A DNA stretch of 64,000 nucleotides from Glycine soja (taxonomy: Eukaryota > Streptophyta > Magnoliopsida > Fabales > Fabaceae). The position numbers and the translations under genes were made by a program. The notes under the pieces are model-generated. The model did no database searches. It saw nothing but the letters and a program-made list of their open reading frames with translations, and had not been told where the DNA came from. How positions within the stretch are numbered: the first letter of the stretch is position 1; the number at the start of each line of letters is the position of its first letter. Shown here piece after piece: positions 42,934 to 54,501 of this stretch. The stretch spans positions 14,341,198 to 14,405,197 of the forward strand of contig NC_041021.1 in assembly GCF_004193775.1 (NCBI RefSeq). Direction: 5' to 3'.

Positions 42934-45037
42934 TGTCATACCCTAATTTCGTCCGGGGACCTTTGCTTGATGACATGCGACCTTTCTTTAGTCCTTGTGA
43001 GGTGCTTGGCATCCATCATTGGGCAATTTGTGAAATTCCAGGACATGCCGAAAAACCAAAAAAAATATATTGATGCACAATCCGTAAGTTTCCGTGACAC
43101 ACCGGAAATCAAATGGAAGCATCGTTGCATAATTAAGTGAGATTCCGTAACATTCCGTAAGTCAAAAAGGGGATGATTATGTAATCCGCAAGGTTACGTA
43201 ACATTACGGAAAGAAAACAAGTATCGTTACGAGATTCGTAAGTTTCCGTAACTTTACGAAAAAAGAATCACCAAAAAAGGTAAGGGGTGAACTTATCAAG
43301 ATAGGGGTGTAAATAGCAATTCAAATCTAGGCCCTTCTAGAACATTTTGGAAGTTGGGTTGCTTAAGGAGGAAGCAACTGGGCGGCAAGCTCCTCCACGT
43401 TTTTGAAAAATGGTTTTCGGGGCTTCCGCGGCTTCCGTAATACTTCCGTAAAATTTCCGAAAACCTTGGGTAAGCATATTCCACTTAACATTGGTAAAAG
43501 GGAAAAGAAAAAAGATGAAAATCAAATTCGAAAACAGTTCCGTAAGGCTTCCGTAACTTTTCCGTAAAATACGAAAAGGGGGGTGAACTTAGTAATTCGG
43601 GTGCGCTTAGAAATCTTCTTCATTAAGTCTTTGGGCGGCAAGCACCTCCTTTTTTTTTCTATAAATAGGGGAGGGGGGAGCTGTTTCAAAATGTTCAAGA
43701 CCCCTTTGGCTATGCATTTCGCCTATTTTGGGCAAAAACACGTTTTCGTAAAGAAAAATCAAGTCGAAGTACTTCCGTAACGCTTCCGTAAGCGATTCTG
43801 TGGAAATTCTTCATCGTTCTTCGTCGTTCTTCACCGTTCTTCATCCGTTCTTCGTTCTTCAACGGGTAAGTTTTCGAATTCGAGACTTTCAATTCATTTC
43901 TTGTTTTGTGTACTTTCACTTTAATTTCGTTTACTTTCAGTTTTCTTTTCTTTCGTTTTTAACGTGCTTTAACCATTTATTTAAGCCGTTTTCTCGTCTA
44001 ATAAATGATAAAATGAATTTCAACCGATCATTTGTGTTGTAATCTCGTTTAATCACTGTTAAAACGAAATCTAACTGATCGTTCACGCTATAACCTCGGT
44101 TAAACCAAAAAAAGTAAAATAATAATAAAATAATCAAAATATCTTGAAAAATAATAATAAAATAATCAAAATATCTTTGAATAAAATAATAAAAAAAAAT
44201 CAATCGGACGTTTTTCTTTGAAAGTTTCCTTGAATGAATTTATTAATAACCAAAGTGAAACTAAGACTAAAATCAACTCACAAATCAAGTTTTTTTCCGA
44301 AAAATCACTAAAAACCGTTTTAAGGTCCAACGCCTTAAACAGTCCTCTTTGCTTTTATCGGTTAACATGGACCGTTCAAAAGCATAAAATCAACATGTGA
44401 CTTTACCGCTTTTGCAAGAACTACGTAGGTCTGATTTCCTCATCGCAATTGAGGATACGTAGGAGCAAAAGCCCCGCTTTTGTCGACCACCCCGAGAGAT
44501 CGTTAATGGTCCAACACCTTAACGTTTCTCTCCTTTCAAAATCAAAAGATCATTTAATGGTCCAACACCTCAAATGACCTTTTTGTTCAATCAAAATATA
44601 TCTTGCAAAAAGATAAAAAAACAACTTAACCAAACACTTTGTTCCGAAAGAACTACGTAGGTCTGATTTCCTCATCGCAATTGAGGAATACGTAGGAGCA
44701 AAGGGAAACACCCTTGTCGACCACAAAAAGGAAAAAATATAAAAAGGGTATAAAGGATATAAGAACATAAAAGGGAACATAAAAATCAAAGTCATGTTTG
44801 CACATTCGATTAAAGGCTGCCGTCCCTTGGGACGGACGTGTGGGGTGCTAATACCTTCCCCGTGCGTAAATACAACTCCCGAACCTTTCACTAAAAAGTT
44901 CGTAGATCGCGTCTTTTCCGGTTTTTCCGACGTTTTCCTCAAATAAACGTTGGTGGCGACTCCGCGCGTATTCCTTTCGTGGAACACGCATCCCGCGAGT
45001 CACGCGTCGCCCTCCCGCCGAAGGGTAGGTTGCGACA
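42934..45037 (+). repeat. 3' LTR of element F
   Basis: 2104 bp, nearly identical to 26888-28990. TATA box at 43660-43667. The CTACGTAG module at 44418 has the perfect outer arm where the 5' LTR (28371) has CTACGTT. Confidence 0.95.
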
Positions 45038-45995
45038 TTGTGTCCATGTGAGGAAATGCCACAAATGTCAAGCATTCTCAGATAATGTCAATGCCCCACC
45101 ACACCCTCTGAATGTCATGTCCGCCCCTTGGCCTTTCTCCATGTGGGGAATAGATGTCATCGGGGCCATCGAGCCCAAGGCCTCGAATGGTCATCGCTTC
45201 ATCCTCGTAGCGATAGATTATTTCACCAAGTGGGTCGAGGCGGCTTCATATACCAATGTCACGAGGAATGTGGTGGTCAGGTTCATTAAGAAAGAGATCA
45301 TCTGCCGATATGGTTTGCCAAGGAAGATTATCACAGACAACGGCACCAACCTGAATAATAAGATGATGGCGGAAATGTGCGAGGAGTTTAAAATCCAGCA
45401 TCACAATTCCACGCCCTACCGGCCAAAGATGAATGGAGCCGTGGAAGCGGCCAATAAGAATATCAAAAAGATTATCCAAAAGATGACCGTGTCATACAAG
45501 GATTGGCACGAGATGCTCCCCTTCGCGTTGCACGGTTACCGGACTTCAGTGCGAACGTCAACTGGGGCAACGCCGTTCTCATTGGTATATGGGATGGAGG
45601 CTGTGTTACCATTTGAGGTAGAAGTCCCGTCATTAAGGATCTTGGCAGAATCCGGATTAAAGGAATCAGAGTGGGCTCAAACACGCTATGATCAGCTCAA
45701 CCTCATTGAGGGTAAGCGCTTAACGGCCATGAGTCATGGGCGCTTATACCAGCAAAGAATGAAGAGTGCATTCGACAAGAAAGTACGCTTACGCAAGTTC
45801 CATGAGGGAGACCTTGTGCTAAAGAAAATGTCCCATGCTGTCAAGGACCATCGAGGGAAATGGGCCCCGAACTACGAAGGGCCTTTTGTTGTGAAGAGGG
45901 CTTTTTCCGGAGGAGCCCTGGTGCTTACCAACATGGATGGCGAAGAGCTACCTTCACCCGTGAACTCTGATGTCGTCAAACAATATTATGCTTAG
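45038..45995 (+). CDS. pol: Integrase core and C-terminus of element E
   Basis: The 3' part of E pol, separated by F. It begins with the TSD copy and finishes the HHCC finger (CHKCQ). The DDE core is complete: D in MWGIDVIG (about 45149), D in IITDNGTN (about 45330) and E in GAVEAANKN (about 45437), with YFTKWVEA (about 45220). The C-terminus (KWAPNYEGPFVVKRAF, VKQYYA) is intact to TAG at 45993-45995. No stop interrupts this part, unlike the RT part. Confidence 0.93.
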
Positions 45996-48154
45996 AAGCT
46001 GGGGCAATTAAGGATGTCGCTGCATGTTCTTTATCTTTATGCGTTTTCTGGATTTCCCCCAGGGATTTCCTGTCTGTTGTATCTCTCGTTACAATCTTTC
46101 AAAGAAATGAACGTGGATTCGAGGCTTTTAGTCCTCACGTTAGTTTCACACCTTGCGTTAATATGTGATCACCAGAGCCCTTCCGCTCAGTTCATGGGAT
46201 CCCCCAAGCGCTTAATTAGAATTGAACCTGAACCAACTTTCCCTAAATTTGCTGCGTTTGAAAACATTCATGCATACGCATACGCATACGCATGTATATT
46301 GTTGTGGTAAAACAGGGGCAGGATCACCTTGGGCTACCTTCTGGGGTAGAGACAAAACATGAACGGCAGAAACCAATCAAGGTAGGGTAATGACGCGGTC
46401 AAGATTGGCCATACCTGGTTGTTTATTACTTGCAGGTACTTAAGGACGGATGCAAGTGGGGATGGGGTCACGACCGACCGATCGTTGCCCCTTCTCTGTG
46501 CGAAACAAGCAGAGAATGTCGCTGCAAGGCAGCCCCGTATCCTTTGTATTTTGTAGCTTTCTTTTACTATTTGTTTGTTTTAAAAAGTAAAAAAATAAGT
46601 AATCAACGCCTAATTCTAACCTAAGTAAGTTCAAGTTAGGCAAGATGCTAATCCATGAGAAGGGAGGGGACATGGTTAATGTTCCCCTCAAAAAAAAAAT
46701 AAAAATAAAAATGTGCAGGATAGCTCGCTTGGGCGAGCTGGGCTCGCCTGGGCGAGCCACCCCTGCACCAAATTATAAGAATGACGAAAGGGGGGGGGGG
46801 GGGGCGTTTTTGCATTCAAAAACTTCTTTTCCCCCCTTTCAAAAGCCATACCCACGGGATTGACGAGTTTGCAGCCCTAGGGTCATCCTTTTTCGCATTT
46901 TTTTGATTCCGTTTTGCGCTTTTGTTCATCACCAACAAGTAAGTGTTCCATCCCTAAGCTTTCTAGCTTTTCATTGGTGTATTTTGATCTCCTTTTGGTG
47001 CTCTAAATTGTGGGAGTGTGCTCAAATATATGGGGCAATTTTGGTTTGTTTTCTTGCTTGATTAGGTTGAATTAGGGGTGTGTATGGGATGGCCCTAGGC
47101 CTATAATGCATTTTGGAACAATGGGACATGCCACATTGTCCCCGTTCTCTTGCTATTGACGCCTAAACGCGCGCCCACCAAGTGTTCGGTGAAATGCCTC
47201 AATGGCATTAGCGCGTGACTTTTGTAAGGAAACAACCCATGGGGCATTTTGGTTTGTACACATTTTCTATTTTTGGAATATGTATTCATTCCCGAAAAAG
47301 GCTAGAGTAATTGCCCCGCATATATCCTAGGCCTAGGAACTAAAGATTTATGCAAAAAGAACACAAGAGGAGGTGCATATTGGGTAAAGTTACCCTTTTT
47401 GGCCAGCAATCAGCTATGGGCCACGCTACAATAATTTCCCTACGCCTAGATGTTTAGGAATTTTGCTCGTCATGAATGTGTTGGTTTAGAATAGGTAGCA
47501 AAATACCTTTGGCAATTTACACTTTGGGTATGATAGCAAACTACTTGGATGTATGTACATATAATTTTTGGTAGTCAAAATGTCTCACAAAAAAAAATAT
47601 ATATAAATATGTTGCATGTTATGTGAAGAAAATACATTACAAAAAGAATATATACCTTTTAATACAATTTTAGTCAGCAAAGGAAAATATACTTGAATTT
47701 GCATACGACTTTAGGTAGCAAAAACTTGAAAAGAGCATGAAACGTAGCACCTTATTGTGTAGATAGTCAAGATTCATCATGAAGTTTGTGTATGTATAGG
47801 TATTAGAAATACCAAGATGTGCACATGTGCAATTTTTGGTACCCCAAAATGCTTTGAGTATGCATGTATGTAAATTTAGCCAAGGAGGCGTGTGTGATGT
47901 AAATAACAAATACACCTTGGAAGTACATGTAAATAATCTAGGTAATGAAGCTGCCTTGATTGTATATGGGTGCATTTTTCTTAGTTAATAGGATGTCTTG
48001 TGCAAGTGAACGTTCGTAAGGAAATATGCGCATAAGCTTGCTCTAAATTTACATTGATGTTTGTATTTATGGGAGGAGGTTGTATGCCATTTTTGTTTTA
48101 AGAGTAGTGTCCCACTGGTAAAACTAACTTTCCAAATGTTTGCCTCCGCAGGAA
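45996..48154 (+). other. Spacer between integrase and env-like ORF in E
   Basis: 2.1 kb without a supported gene. It holds a CATACG short repeat (about 46268-46290), a three-way-junction-like inverted repeat set (46713-46768), a run of 15 G (46790-46804), a possible splice donor (CAACAAGTAAGT near 46940) and AGGTAGCAAAATACCT-like sequences near 47500. A pyrimidine tract ending CCGCAG (48151) just before the next ATG could be the acceptor of a long leader intron. Confidence 0.5.
46713..46768 (+). repeat. Three-way-junction inverted repeat
   Basis: Outer arms GTGCAGG (46713-46719) and CCTGCAC (46762-46768) enclose two perfect hairpins: AGCTCGC/GCGAGCT (46722-46728/46733-46739) and GGCTCGCC/GGCGAGCC (46741-46748/46751-46758). 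The hairpins are versions of the GCTCGCCTGGGCGAGC palindrome of the E LTRs. Confidence 0.8.
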
Positions 48155-49406
48155 ATGGCCCCGAGGAAGCTTGCCTCAAAGAGGTCCAGGAAGGACAAGG
48201 CAGCCGAAGGAACTAGTTCCGCTCCGGAGTATGACAGTCACCGCTTTAGGAGCGCTGTACACCAGCAGCGCTTCGAGGCCATCAAGGGATGGTCGTTTCT
48301 CCGGGAGCGACGCGTCCAGCTCAGGGACGACGAGTATACTGATTTCCAGGAGGAAATAGGGCGCCGGCGGTGGGCATCACTGGTTACTCCCATGGCCAAG
48401 TTTGATCCAGAAATAGTCCTTGAGTTTTATGCCAATGCTTGGCCAACAGAGGAGGGCGTGCGTGACATGAGATCTTGGGTAAGGGGTCAGTGGATCCCAT
48501 TTGATGCCGACGCTATCGGCCAACTCCTAGGATATCCGTTGGTGTTGGAAGAGGGCCAGGAATGTGAGTATGGCCAGAGGAGGAACCGGTCTGATGGGTT
48601 CGATGAGGAGGCCATCGCCCAGCTGCTATGTATATCGGGGCAGGATTTTGCCCGGACTGCTGCAGGGAGGCGAGTGCGAATCATGCGCACCAACATGACC
48701 ACCCTGACCCAGATATGGATGACGTTGCTCCTCAGCAACGTCCTGCCCACCGATCATAATTCCGACCTTCCCATGCCGAAGTGTCAGCTGGTGTACGCCA
48801 TCCTGACACGAAATGAGCAACCATGTGGCTCAGTTGATCGCTGATGCCATCTATATTTTTGCAGGTATGGCGCCCACTAGGCACCCTTTGGACCTAGATA
48901 AGTCCAACAGGGCCCTGGGATTCCCCGCACTGATCACAGGACTCTGCCAGTCGTTCGGAGTCCCCGTTGCACCTACCAAGGTGATTCGGCCGCCCATCAC
49001 CCGGGCTTTTATTGAGAAGTACTGTACCCAGAGACAGGCTCAGGATGATGCTCCACAGGCCGCAGGCGCGCCACCACCACTTCATCAGGCTGGCCAGGCT
49101 GGGGCATTTGACATGGAGCAGTATTTACGGCATTTGGTTCGCCAGTAGGCGGCCAACCATCGAGCACATGTACGGACCCATGATTGTCTGTACCAGATGA
49201 GCCTTAGCATGCAGAGCCAGGGCTTCGCTTCTTTTTCATGCCCTACTCCAGACCAGTTCAGGGCAGAGGTTGCATGGCCCGGAGATTGGCCCGAGGCCCA
49301 AGCAGGAGAGGCACCCCCAGAAGCTCCCGGCGATGGAGAAGAGGCCCACGAGGATGAGGAGATGGCCGATTTGCTTGACTTCTTGGGAGGGAGTGGAGAT
49401 ACGTGA
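48155..49406 (+). pseudogene. Env-like / plant transposon protein ORF of element E
   Basis: Starts MAPRKLASKRSRKDK, a strongly basic N-terminus that looks like a nuclear localisation signal. The conserved domain follows: YDSHRFRSAVHQQRF, FDPEIVLEFYANAW, QLLGYPLVL, RRVRIMRTNMTTLTQIWM. A frameshift lies at about 48800-48813. The second part contains MAPTRHPLDLDKSNRALGF and RAFIEKYC; a TAG is at 49146-49148; the acidic C-terminus (DEEMADLLDFLGG) ends at TGA 49404-49406. It resembles the putative plant transposon protein family (PF20167-like) found after pol in legume elements. No signal peptide or membrane span is seen, so a viral-type envelope role is not supported. Function unknown. Confidence 0.8.
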
Positions 49407-51120
49407 CTGGGAGATCCCCAGATTCATGTTTTCTTTCATATTTCTTTTGTCATTTTTATTCTATGTTATTGTTTTGACTTGAGAGACTAATGTTTGTTTT
49501 TGTTGTTTCGATTGTCATTTGTACAGCGCATACATTTTTGTTTAGATTGTTGCGTTAGTGTTTATATATCATTACTATTGATGATGTTTGAAATTCTGGA
49601 ACCGTGTAGAGTTCTTCGTTTAGGAACATCGTCCAAAAAATATATGTGTAAAATAAACAAAAAAAAAATCATGATAAAAATAAAAATAGAAAAGAAAAAA
49701 TGAAATGAATGAAATGGAAAAGAGAACAAAAAGGAAAAGAAGAAAGCAAGTAAGGAAAAAGGTGGAAAAAGAGAAAATAAGTTGTCTAGCTAAAAACCGA
49801 CATGCTTTTGAAAAGAGACGATTTCCAACTTTTCTTTGAAAAAAATTCATTCATTGATCATAACCGATTTTTGAAGAAAAAAACGTGTCTACACCTGAAG
49901 GGTGAATGCTGTGAAAATTTCCCCGGACGCCCAAAATGACTTGGAGGAATGCACAAATTGATAAAAGAACATATTTTGGAAACATTGGGTTGACTAAAAT
50001 AGAGGAAATGAATCCTGAGCCCTAGCATCACATGACCATAAAAATTTGACACTTGAGTGTCCGCGTAGGTGCATGCATGACCAGTTTTGCATAAAATTTC
50101 CAAATCATCATTTTTGCATTTGTGTCATGGAAATAATGTGGGACATCCCTTTTATCCTTGAACCAAACCAAGCCCTGACATGTATCATGTCTAGCCATTC
50201 TACGAGCTTTGAGCCAAAATCCCGACTCACCATAAACCTTGACCCAGGGTGAGAATGTCAATCCTTACCCTCGGAAGCAAAAAAGAATAGAAGGGAAATT
50301 TCCAATCAAAGAAAAAGAGAAGGAAAATTTCCAATGAAAGCAAAAAAAAAAAAGGAAAGGAAGAAGAAGAAGAGAAGGAAAATTTCCAATCAAAGAAAAA
50401 GAGAAGGAAAATTTCCAATGAAAGCAAAAAGAAAGTAAAAAAGGAAGAAGAAGAAGGAAAGAAAGCTCCTGATCAGGGATCGAAGGAAAAACAGAAGAAA
50501 TGTGCAGAGAGGTCTTTGGACCGGACAATATCTGAACAATACAAAATTGTCACCAAATGAACAAAAAAGAAGGAAAGGAAACCACGACCTAAAATGGTCT
50601 TCTCCCTTTGATTACCAACCAAAATCCCGTGCGCTAGTGACTTTTTTTTTCGCCCCGCACTAAACAAAAAAAAAACAGAAAAAGAAAAAGCCAGAAAAAT
50701 CAAAAGCCAAAAACACACAAAAGCCGAAAAAAAAAACCACCAAAAGAACCCATTCCCAAGGGAAGCCCTATTGATCCATGATCACGCATGTAATTTTTGA
50801 TTTGATAGGAAATAATTTGAAAAGTCAAGTCATGACATATCTATGGTCCGGAATTAGGATGAAACACTTACCTGTGCGAGATTGATACACTTTGAGTGAT
50901 TTTCTTCTATTTTTGTCGAACCCAGTGTTTCCTCTAAATGGTCATTTAGAAACGAAATGCTAACATCCAAGATCTCATTTATGGTTATGGGGGATCCCAT
51001 CAGCAGACTCTCCTTCCCTGGTAGACGCATTGTTTGTCACTCAAAAAAACATATGCTGCTCTAAACAGTTGGAATATTTGTCTCTTTGCTAAAGCATGTT
51101 TGCATTTTTTTTTTAGTGGA
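49407..51120 (+). other. 3' UTR block of E
   Basis: Collinear with 38500-39880 of F. AT-rich, then purine-rich with GGAAATTTCC-like palindromes (50290-50430). No gene. Confidence 0.6.
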
Positions 51121-51521
51121 GAAAACACCGAGACTTTTTCAAGTCTCACAAGTTATCCAGAACTACGTAGGTCTGAGTTCCTCATTGGAGGATACGTAGG
51201 AGCAAGAGCCTCGCTTTTGTCGACCATACCGCCTTTTGTTGCCATGACTCAAGAGCTGGTAGCCCGCGGAGACACCTTACGGTTATCCGCACCTCGTCAT
51301 TCAGTGACCCCAAGTGTGATTGACGAGCAGAGGCCAATATGGTCATCTGCGCCCTTTCCGGAGATGTCAGCATTTTCCGATGGAGACTTTTCAAGTCTCA
51401 CAAGTTATCCAGAACTACGTAGGTCTGAGTTCCTCATTAGAGGATACGTAGGAGCAAGAGCCTTGCTTTTGTCGGCCGCCCCATAATCTTTGTCATACTG
51501 ACCCTGAGGTCATGTGACGTG
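51121..51521 (+). repeat. Hairpin-rich lead-in to the E array
   Basis: Same layout as 39881-40272: two GAGACTT/AAGTCTC plus CTACGTAG/GAGGA modules (51160-51225 and 51412-51475) around single GCGGA/TCCGC and GCAGA/TCTGC hairpins. Confidence 0.7.
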
Positions 51522-52445
51522 CACCCTTGTATCATCCAGAGGCGGCGGGCCCGATGATACGCGGAGATACCTTACGGTTATCCGCACCCTTTTGTCATCC
51601 AGAGGCGGCGGGCCCGATGACAAGCAGAGACCAAATTTGGTCATTCTGCACCCTTGTATCATCCAGAGGCGGCGGGCCCGATGATACGCGGAGATACCTT
51701 ACGGTTATCCGCACCCTTTAGTCATCCAGAGGCGGCGGGCCCGATGACAAGCAGAGACCAAGTTTGGTCATTCTGCACCCTTGTATCATCCAGAGGCGGC
51801 GGGCCCGATGATACGCGGAGATACCTTACGGTTATCCGCACCCTTTTGTCATCCAGAGGCGGCGGGCCCGATGACAAGCAGAGACCAAATTTGGTCATTC
51901 TGCACCCTTGTATCATCCAGAGGCGGCGGGCCCGATGATACGCGGAGATACCTTACTGTTATCCGCACCCTTTTGTCATCCAGAGGCGGCGGGCCCGATG
52001 ATACGCGGAGATACCTTACGGTTATCCGCACCCTTTTGTCATCCAGAGGCGGTGGGCCCGATGACAAGCAGAGACCAAGTTTGGTCATTCTGCACCCTTG
52101 TATCATCCAGAGGCGGCGGGCCCGATGATACGCGGAGATACCTTACGGTTATCCGCACCCTTTTGTCATCCAGAGGCGGTGGGCCCGATGACAAGCAGAG
52201 ACCAAGTTTGGTCATTCTGCACCCTTGTATCATCCAGAGGCGGCGGGCCCGATGATACGCGGAGATACCTTACGGTTATCCGTACCCTTTTGTCATCCAG
52301 AGGCGGCGGGCCCGATGACAAGCAGAGACCAAATTTGGTCATTCTGCACCCTTGTATCATCCAGAGGCGGCGGGCCCGATGATACGCGGAGATACCTTAC
52401 GGTTATCCGCACCCTTCTGTCATCCAGAGGTGACGGGCCCGATGA
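51522..52445 (+). repeat. 127-bp tandem array of E, 6 units plus halves
   Basis: Same unit as in F. Unit starts are at 51527, 51654, 51781, 51908, 52098, 52225 and 52352; the 190-bp step contains one extra half-unit (two half-1 types in a row). The last copy is partial. Confidence 0.92.
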
Positions 52446-53038
52446 TACGCGGAAATACCCAAGTGGTTATCCGTATAAACATTCTTTTGCTATCTGTAAG
52501 ACAGAACGCTTGATAGCATGCAGAGGCTGACATAGTGTTCTGCACCTTTTGTTCCTCCGGGAACAACAAGTCATTTACATGCGGAAATTTCATGGTCACC
52601 CGCGACTCTCGTCAACTGAGAGGAGCAAAATTAGTGTCATACCCTAATTTTCGTCCGGGGACCTTTGCTTGATGACATGCGACCTTTCTTTGGTCCTTGT
52701 GAGGTGCTTGGCACCCATCATTAGGCAATTTGTGAAATTCTAGGAACGACAAGTCATGGTCACCCGCGACTCTCGTCAACCGAGAGGAGCGAAATTAGTG
52801 TCATACCCTAATTTTCGTCCGGGGACCTTTGCTTGATGACATGCGACCTTTCTTTGGTCCTTGTGAGGTGCTTGGCACCCATCATTAGGCAATTTGTGAA
52901 ATTCTGGGAACAACAAGTCATTTGCATGTGGAGATTTTATGGTCACCCGCGACTCTCGTCAAATCGAGAGGAACGAAATTAGTGTCTTATCTTTACTTTC
53001 CTTTTATCTCCAATAAAAGACAAGTAAAGAGGGGCAAC
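52446..53038 (+). repeat. Pre-LTR region of E with two copies of the LTR head
   Basis: Partial LTR heads starting TGTCATACCC at 52635 and 52799 (164 bp apart), then the true LTR at 53039. Polypurine tract AAAGAGGGGCAAC at 53026-53038. Same arrangement as F. Confidence 0.8.
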
Positions 53039-54496
53039 TGTCATACCCTAATTTCGTCCGGGGACCTTTGCTTGATGACATGCGACCTTTCTTTGGTCCT
53101 TGTGAGGTGCTTGGCATCTATCATTAGGCAATTTGTGAAATTCCAGGACATGCCGAAAAACCAAAAAAATATTGATGCACAATCCGTAAGTTTCCGTGAC
53201 ACACCGGAAATCAAATGGAAGCATCGTTGCATAATTAAGTGAGGTTTCGTAACATTCCGTAAGTCAAAAAGGGGATGATTATGTAATCCGCAAGGTTCCA
53301 TAACATTACGGAAAGAAAACAAGTATCGTTACGAAATTCGTAAGTTTCCGTAACTTTACGAAAAAAGAATCACAAAAAAAAAGCAGAGGGGGTGTACTTA
53401 GTAAAAATGGGGGTGCAAATAGCACCCAGGCCCACTTGGGCCCTCCAGAAGGCTGTTGCTTCTGGAGGAAGCAACCTGGCTCGCCTGGGCGAGCTGGGCG
53501 GCAACCACCTCCCCTATTTTGCTATAAATAGGGGAGGAAGTGAAGAAGAAAAGGGTTCAGCCCCTTTGGCACTTCTCTCTCTTTCGAATTTGCTTGGAAA
53601 AATTGTTTCCGTGAAGAAAATCTAAGCCGAGGCGCTTCCGAAACGTTTCCGTAACGTTTTCCGTGAGGAATTTCGCAAAGGTTTCAACCGTTCTTCGACG
53701 TTCTTCATTCGTTCTTCATCGTTCTTCGATCTTCAACGGGTAAGTACCTCGAACCAAGCTTTTCGATTCATTCTATGCACCCATGGTGGTCCACATTGTG
53801 TTTTGTGTATTTTTATTCCCGTTTCGTTTACTTTTCATACCCCCTCTTGACGTGCTTAAGCCATTTTACTTAAGTCATTTCTCGCTTAACTTGAAAATAA
53901 AATAAATTTCCACCGGACGTTTGAATTGTATTATCCGTTAACTTCGGTTTAAATGAATTTCGACCGTTCGGTCGTGCCGTAACCACGTTGGAAATCAAAA
54001 AAAGAGGTAAAAAATAATATAATAATAAAAAAAACATCTTTTTTAGTAAAATAAAGCGGAAAATCAATCGGACGTTTTCTCTTTGGGATTTCTCATTCTT
54101 AATCGAATTGATTAATAACTAAAGTGAAACTAAGGCTAAAATCAACTCGCCTAGTCAAGCTCGTCCACAAAAATAGGCTTTTGAAGTTTGTCATTTCAAT
54201 TTCTCACTAAGTAAAATGGGTCATTTTTAAGGTCCAACGCCTTAAAATGATCACCACTTAAGTAAAAAAGAATCACTTGATAAGAAAGAACTACGTAGGT
54301 CTGATTTTCTCATCCCAAATTGAGGAATACGTAGGAGCAAAGGGAAACACCCTTGTCGACCACAAAAAAGAAAAAAATATAAAAAGGATATAAGGACATA
54401 AAAGGGAACGTAAAAATCAAAGTCACGTTTGCACTTTCGATTAAAGGCATCCCGCGAGTCACGCGTCGCCCTCCCGCCGAAGGGTAGGTTGCGACA
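53039..54496 (+). repeat. 3' LTR of element E
   Basis: 1458 bp. TATA box at 53523-53530. Compared with the 5' LTR it lacks about 173 bp (matching 17441-17613, with a GC microhomology at the junction), one GCTCGCCTGGGCGAGC copy and a 13-bp stretch. Confidence 0.93.
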
Positions 54497-54501
54497 CTAG
54501 C

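Larger units (their letters stand above)
26888..45037 (+). mobile_element. Non-autonomous Tat/Ogre-like element F
   Basis: 18,150 bp with near-identical LTRs (26888-28990, 42934-45037) and a perfect TSD TTGTG (26883-26887, 45038-45042). It is a relative of E with the same LTR ends, primer site and polypurine tract. It carries decayed ORF1 and gag, no protease, RT, RNase H or integrase, a fragment of the env-like ORF, and a very long structured 3' region. Mobilisation must have used proteins of another element. Confidence 0.93.
16000..54496 (+). mobile_element. Tat/Ogre-like Gypsy element E
   Basis: LTRs at 16000-17661 and 53039-54496, flanked by CTAGC on both sides (15995-15999 and 54497-54501). 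Order: LTR, primer site, ORF1, gag-protease with G-patch, intron, RT, RNase H, second RNase H, integrase, env-like ORF, tandem array, polypurine tract, LTR. ORF1 upstream of gag, the intron before RT and the second RNase H are hallmarks of the Ogre/Tat lineage. It is interrupted at 26888-45037 by F. Without F it is about 20.3 kb. Confidence 0.92.

Noticed and set aside
48800..48863. Intron in the E env-like ORF
   Set aside because: The donor is not GT in E, and the segment is open in frame with the downstream part from 48813; a frameshift is more likely.
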